From Rhytidiadelphus loreus (Eukaryota > Streptophyta > Bryopsida > Hypnales > Hylocomiaceae): a DNA stretch of 64,000 bases. The stretch spans positions 14,575,001 through 14,639,000 of the forward strand of contig OX344765.1 in assembly GCA_947034895.1 (NCBI GenBank), written 5' to 3'. The notes under the pieces are model-generated. The model searched no databases. It was not told where the DNA came from and saw only the letters and a program-made list of their open reading frames with translations. The position numbers and the translations under genes are program-made. Positions 63,401 to 64,000 of the stretch are shown here, piece after piece. The stretch's first letter is position 1. The number at the start of each line of letters is the position of its first letter.

Positions 63401-63761
63401 GCCTTGTATACTTATATTGACAGTATTGATTACAGGGGGCACTTGTTGCTAATTACCCATATGACGGCAATCCTGACGTAAGGTGTGTATCTTATTTGTG
63501 TATTGTCGGTGACCTTACAGTGTCATGCGGCATTCTGCTTTTCCAGCACAGTCGTGGTCCCTGTCTTTCCATTTCTGCAAAATCATATTGGATATCAGTG
63601 GATTCATTCTCCTCATTATTGCCTGGGCTGTGCAGTAAAACGTATGCTTCCTCACCAGATGACAGTACTTTCAAATATCTAGCTGGCGTTTATGCTGAAA
63701 ACCACCCTTTGATGATCGTGAGCAAGGAGTTTTCTGGTGGTATCACAAATGGTGCTGATTG
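60405..63761 (+). CDS. SOL1: SOL1-type M14 zinc carboxypeptidase (3' end beyond window)
   Basis: Nine exons: 60405-60516, 61335-61449, 61590-61620, 62133-62189, 62283-62378, 62693-62824, 63159-63263, 63436-63482 and 63636-63761. All introns are GT-AG and the phases match throughout, giving 273 codons plus two bases. The last codon is a Trp split by the next intron, so the gene continues past 64000. M14B carboxypeptidases (plant SOL1, animal CPD/CPE) remove C-terminal Arg or Lys from secreted peptides; Arabidopsis SOL1 acts on CLE19-type precursors in the endomembrane system. The start gives a signal peptide (hydrophobic run about residues 16-30, then RSDAANS). The zinc motif is [11 protein letters not shown] (His ~111, Glu ~114). 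NPDGF and DLNRDFPDQ (substrate Arg ~176) follow, then the third zinc ligand in [15 protein letters not shown] (His ~215). [13 protein letters not shown] closes the seen part. The catalytic Glu and the transthyretin-like domain lie outside the window. Confidence 0.93.
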
Positions 63762-64000
63762 GTAAGTTTGGTAGCTGATCTCTTGGCCATGTATTTAGGA
63801 TTAATTCGTTTGAGAAAGAGATGTCTTTCTGGAGATACAGTTGGAGATCAGGGCACGAATAGAAAGTAATTCTCCGAAGGATAATGACATCAGTAACTTC
63901 TGTCCTCTGATGTTTCGCTCAATAGGTTGCTCACTTTCCTCTGGTCTTGTCTGAGTCATATTTGAGCACAACACTAGGTCCTGTCTTTAGCGATTATATA
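63762..64000 (+). other. Intron of the carboxypeptidase gene, running off the window
   Basis: Begins with the donor GTAAGT after the split Trp codon. No acceptor followed by the expected next SOL1 block (a YP(I/V)YGG-type motif) is seen before the window ends, so the next exon lies further on. Confidence 0.7.

Noticed and set aside
1..64000. CRISPR arrays, operons, ribosome binding sites, rRNA genes
   Set aside because: The window is plant nuclear DNA with spliced genes. No regularly spaced identical direct repeats with unique spacers and no rRNA-like sequence were seen.

Overview
This window is nuclear DNA from a land plant. The evidence is two intron-bearing genes whose proteins belong to plant families: a CSLC xyloglucan glucan synthase on the minus strand at 18.9-21.6 kb, and a SOL1-type M14 carboxypeptidase on the plus strand from 60.4 kb, cut by the right edge. 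The plant-type miniature transposons (Stowaway-like and Tourist-like) agree with this. The sequence alone does not fix the species. Most of the window is AT-rich, repeat-bearing intergenic DNA, and I saw no recognisable LTR-retrotransposon gag-pol.

Layout. 0-1.9 kb is AT-rich DNA with an imperfect tandem duplication. 1.9-3.85 kb is a decayed piggyBac-type transposase with about eleven in-frame stops, one frameshift and a small foldback element inserted in it. 3.9-18.9 kb is AT-rich spacer with fragments of a TTAA-flanked transposon family and one long copy (12.4-13.7 kb) that carries a nested GC-rich MITE. 18.9-23.2 kb is the CSLC gene with its leader and a probable 5'UTR intron. 23.6-56.7 kb is a gene-poor repeat landscape: further TTAA elements at 31.0, 35.3, 38.0 and 45.0 kb, Stowaway-like elements at 39.0 and 52.9 kb (the first with a Tourist-like MITE nested in it), a second copy of the GC-rich MITE at 49.0 kb, and a degenerate tandem array at 50.0-50.7 kb. 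56.7-59.5 kb has gene-like composition and three minus-strand exons that join in phase into an unidentified protein. 60.4-63.8 kb holds nine exons of the carboxypeptidase gene.

How the parts relate. CSLC makes the beta-1,4-glucan backbone of xyloglucan in the Golgi. The carboxypeptidase trims C-terminal basic residues from secreted peptides or proteins. The two genes are about 39 kb apart and nothing suggests a shared pathway. The most notable signal is in the transposons. A ~0.92 kb family has TTAA target duplications and terminal inverted repeats beginning CCCC(T/C)AAA, the signature of piggyBac-type elements, and the same window holds a fossil piggyBac-type transposase. PiggyBac elements are rarely described in land plants as far as I know, so this family deserves a genome-wide look.
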